A stretch of DNA of 8,219 nucleotides from Chitinophagaceae bacterium (GTDB taxonomy: Bacteria; Bacteroidota; Bacteroidia; Chitinophagales; Chitinophagaceae): contig JACFNM010000183.1 of the NCBI GenBank assembly GCA_019454915.1, forward strand, positions 1 to 8,219. The letters are read 5' to 3'. Numbering within the stretch: the stretch's first letter is position 1; each line of letters begins with the position of its first letter. Shown here in pieces: positions 6,468-8,219 of the stretch. The translations under genes were made by a program, and so were the position numbers. The notes under the pieces were generated by a model. It did not search any database. It was not told the origin of the DNA and saw nothing but the letters and a program-made list of their open reading frames with translations.

Positions 6468-6547
6468 TCTTCCATTAAACCTAATCCAGTATTGTTGTCT
6501 AAAACCACTTGAAGATTTTATTCAAAAGTGTAATACTGTACTGAAGC

Positions 6548-8219
6548 ATGAAAATTTTTTACGATAGACCTTTCACTGTTCCTCGCTGGATTATTCTGAT
6601 AGCTGATACAGTCATTGTGACCGCGTCCTTTGTATTGTCTTATTTTATATTGGAACGGTTCCAGTTTACCGAGTTGGTAAGAAGTCATTTTTTTATCTAT
6701 GCGGGCTTGTTTAGTGCATTGAGTCTCATGGTGTTTTATTTTACGCGTATTTATACCGGGTTGATCCGTTATTCCAACACAAAGGATATGTTCAGGATAT
6801 TTTCAGCCGTTTTGGTGGTGAGTATTCTCTATCCTTTTGTCTCTGAAGGGATTGCAACGCGCATTTATCATATTCCGTCTATGGATATGCCTACGCTGCT
6901 GGTTTTAAACTTTTTTATCAGTTCGTCATTATTGATTCTTTTTCGAACTACTATTAAAGAAGTTTATCTGCTTGCGAAAGGTTTTGCCACAGCGGATGTG
7001 AAGAGAGTGCTTATCTATGGTTCCGATGATCATGCCATCCTCATAAAGCGGGCTATTGAAGCTGACGATAGCCATAATTTTGTTGTAGCCGGTTTTGTCC
7101 AGTCAGGAGGGAAGAAGATAAATAGTATGATTGAACAGAAGAAGGTTTATCATACCCGGGAATTGCCGGAATTACATAAGAAGTTTACGATAGATAAATT
7201 AATACTGCCGAACGGACAATCCGGGAAGTCAGAATTCAGGGCGATTATTGATTGTTGTCTGAATTTGGGAATCAAAGTGCAGACCGTACCTCCTTCTGAA
7301 CAGTGGGTAAGCGGAAAATTGAGCCTGGGTCAGATGCAGGATCTTAAGATTGAAGATTTACTTCCCCGTAAGCCGATTCAGATGAATAATCAGTTGGTTT
7401 CCGAAGAATTAAATGGTAAGCGGATTTTGGTCACTGGTGCGGCAGGTTCTATTGGCTCCGAAATAGTAAGACAGGTATTATCCTTTCAGCCAGAGTTGGT
7501 TATCCTTTGTGACCAGGCCGAATCTCCTCTGCATGAGTTACAGTTGGAATTAGAGGAAAAGTATCCGTCGGTTAAAATTAAGACCTTTATTGCCAGTATC
7601 AGAAATCTGAGAAGGATGCTGATACCTTTTAAACAGTATCATCCGCATGTGGTGTTTCATGCTGCTGCTTATAAGCACGTGCCTATGATGGAAAAGCATC
7701 CCGAGGAAGCCGTGCTTACCAATGTGATGGGAACCCGAAATATGGCAGATTTATCGGTATGCTTCGGCGTGGAAAAATTTGTGATGATTTCTACCGATAA
7801 GGCGGTGAATCCAACGAACATCATGGGGGCTACCAAGCGAATAGCGGAAACTTATGTGCAGTCGCTGAATAATGCGTCTAATAATCCGCCTGCGGCTGAA
7901 TTTCTGTCCAGGTTGATCCAGGACGATGACGATGAATCAATCACCGTATCTGCCAACATTAAGACTAAATTCATCACCACCCGTTTTGGTAATGTGCTGG
8001 GGTCTAACGGTTCCGTAATTCCCAGATTCCGGGCGCAAATACAACATGGTGGCCCCATTACTGTTACCCATCCGGAGATCACGAGGTATTTTATGACCAT
8101 CCCCGAGGCGGTGCAACTGGTATTAGAGGCCGGTACGATGGGACATGGGGGTGAGATATTTGTTTTTGATATGGGAGAACCGGTTAAGATAGTGGATTTG
8201 GCAACCAATATGATTAAAT
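6548..8219 (+). CDS. Membrane-bound nucleotide-sugar 4,6-dehydratase/epimerase, FlaA1/WbpM/CapD type (cut by the right edge)
   Basis: 557 codons run from the ATG at 6548 to the window end with no stop; full-length relatives have roughly 630-660 residues, so the C-terminus is missing. The first 140 residues hold about four membrane helices (13-34, 47-68, 83-99, 116-133). A Rossmann-like domain starts at VLIYGSD (154-160). The catalytic short-chain dehydrogenase domain starts at about 288, with GAAGSIG for NAD(P) binding (297-303), HAAAYKHVP (371-379), STDKAVNP (415-422) and NIMGATK (424-430). Met426 and Lys430 give the M-x3-K pattern of WbpM-type enzymes instead of the Y-x3-K of soluble FlaA1/PseB. 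The likely reaction is 4,6-dehydration of a UDP-linked N-acetylhexosamine, a first step to deoxy- or diamino-sugars of capsule or O-antigen. A polar, acidic insertion (about 441-470, with QDDDDE) interrupts the catalytic domain. A long AT-rich leader precedes it. A polysaccharide cluster likely continues to the right. Confidence 0.9.
   Translation, partial: MKIFYDRPFTVPRWIILIADTVIVTASFVLSYFILERFQFTELVRSHFFIYAGLFSALSLMVFYFTRIYTGLIRYSNTKDMFRIFSAVLVVSILYPFVSEGIATRIYHIPSMDMPTLLVLNFFISSSLLILFRTTIKEVYLLAKGFATADVKRVLIYGSDDHAILIKRAIEADDSHNFVVAGFVQSGGKKINSMIEQKKVYHTRELPELHKKFTIDKLILPNGQSGKSEFRAIIDCCLNLGIKVQTVPPSEQWVSGKLSLGQMQDLKIEDLLPRKPIQMNNQLVSEELNGKRILVTGAAGSIGSEIVRQVLSFQPELVILCDQAESPLHELQLELEEKYPSVKIKTFIASIRNLRRMLIPFKQYHPHVVFHAAAYKHVPMMEKHPEEAVLTNVMGTRNMADLSVCFGVEKFVMISTDKAVNPTNIMGATKRIAETYVQSLNNASNNPPAAEFLSRLIQDDDDESITVSANIKTKFITTRFGNVLGSNGSVIPRFRAQIQHGGPITVTHPEITRYFMTIPEAVQLVLEAGTMGHGGEIFVFDMGEPVKIVDLATNMIK

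Larger units (their letters stand above)
6176..6517 (-). pseudogene. Possible remnant of a gene, one frame broken by a TAA
   Basis: On the minus strand one frame is open from 6517 to 6176 except for a single TAA at 6421-6419. Before the stop lies a 32-codon stretch (with LDNNTGLGLMEDNYPISYSS), and after it an 80-codon stretch (with GVENWGCCWIEYQTLQFV). The residue make-up looks more protein-like than usual for AT-rich spacer. In the same frame an internal ATG at 6307 would give a 43-residue peptide: MKKKIELF followed by a hydrophobic run, ending LQQITCSC. Its AAA codons lie in a run of ten A that could also be promoter sequence for the opposite strand. I recognise no family. It could be a decayed gene or chance. 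Confidence 0.2.
6078..6547. other. AT-rich gap without an intact convincing gene
   Basis: These 470 bp are clearly richer in A and T than the flanking genes. They hold a possible broken reading frame on the minus strand, a promoter-like T-run with CATCTTTG, and small hairpins including CCGAAA-TCATC-TTTCGG (6366-6382). No tRNA fold, terminator after the rhodanese, insertion-sequence ends or long repeat was seen. Part of it is likely the untranslated leader of the polysaccharide gene at 6548. Confidence 0.6.

Noticed and set aside
6078..6547. Insertion sequence or CRISPR array in the AT-rich gap
   Set aside because: No terminal inverted repeats, target duplication, transposase motif or regularly spaced repeats could be found by eye.
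7852..8208. Open frame of 118 codons on the minus strand inside the polysaccharide gene
   Set aside because: The plus strand encodes the conserved dehydratase domain throughout; the opposite frame looks like a shadow with many Ser, Pro and Cys and no motif.

Overview
The window looks like chromosomal DNA from a member of the phylum Bacteroidota, probably near Chitinophagaceae or Sphingobacteriales (inference). The grounds are near-absent Shine-Dalgarno sites, promoter boxes of the TAnnTTTG type, a short LuxC-like acyl-CoA reductase beside a two-cluster ferredoxin, a D-Ala-D-Ala ligase followed by a kinase-less PASTA protein, and protein sequences typical of that phylum. No rRNA, tRNA, CRISPR array, integrase or insertion sequence was seen.

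Left part (1-3249, all on the minus strand): the start of a membrane protein that runs off the left edge (1-283), then a rho-independent terminator (432-468) that ends htrA. The htrA gene (497-2008) encodes a periplasmic Do/HtrA serine protease with two PDZ domains. Its upstream gap (2009-2235) holds a weak promoter candidate and two neighbouring palindromes. Next is a LuxC-family acyl-CoA reductase (2236-3249).

Middle (3250-6077): the reductase and a plus-strand 2[4Fe-4S] ferredoxin (3325-3672) diverge from a 75-bp gap with two back-to-back promoter boxes only 5 bp apart. The ferredoxin is followed by several hairpins, a 19-codon open frame and a clear terminator (3766-3807). Three plus-strand genes follow in close order, likely one operon: D-Ala-D-Ala ligase (ddl, 3860-4855), a membrane-anchored protein with three PASTA domains (4907-5743) and a single-domain rhodanese (5769-6077). 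The first two point to peptidoglycan synthesis and binding; the rhodanese's link to them is unclear.

Right part (6078-8219): a 470-bp AT-rich gap contains no intact convincing gene. It holds a promoter-like T-run plus CATCTTTG, competing small hairpins, and on the minus strand a frame broken by one stop that may be a gene remnant. It leads into a long plus-strand gene (6548 to the right edge, incomplete) for a membrane-bound FlaA1/WbpM/CapD-type nucleotide-sugar dehydratase or epimerase. Such genes usually belong to capsule, exopolysaccharide or O-antigen clusters, so a surface polysaccharide locus probably continues to the right.

Most of the window is ordinary core-genome content. The least explained parts are the shared promoter of the reductase/ferredoxin pair, the hairpin series before ddl, and the AT-rich gap before the polysaccharide gene.
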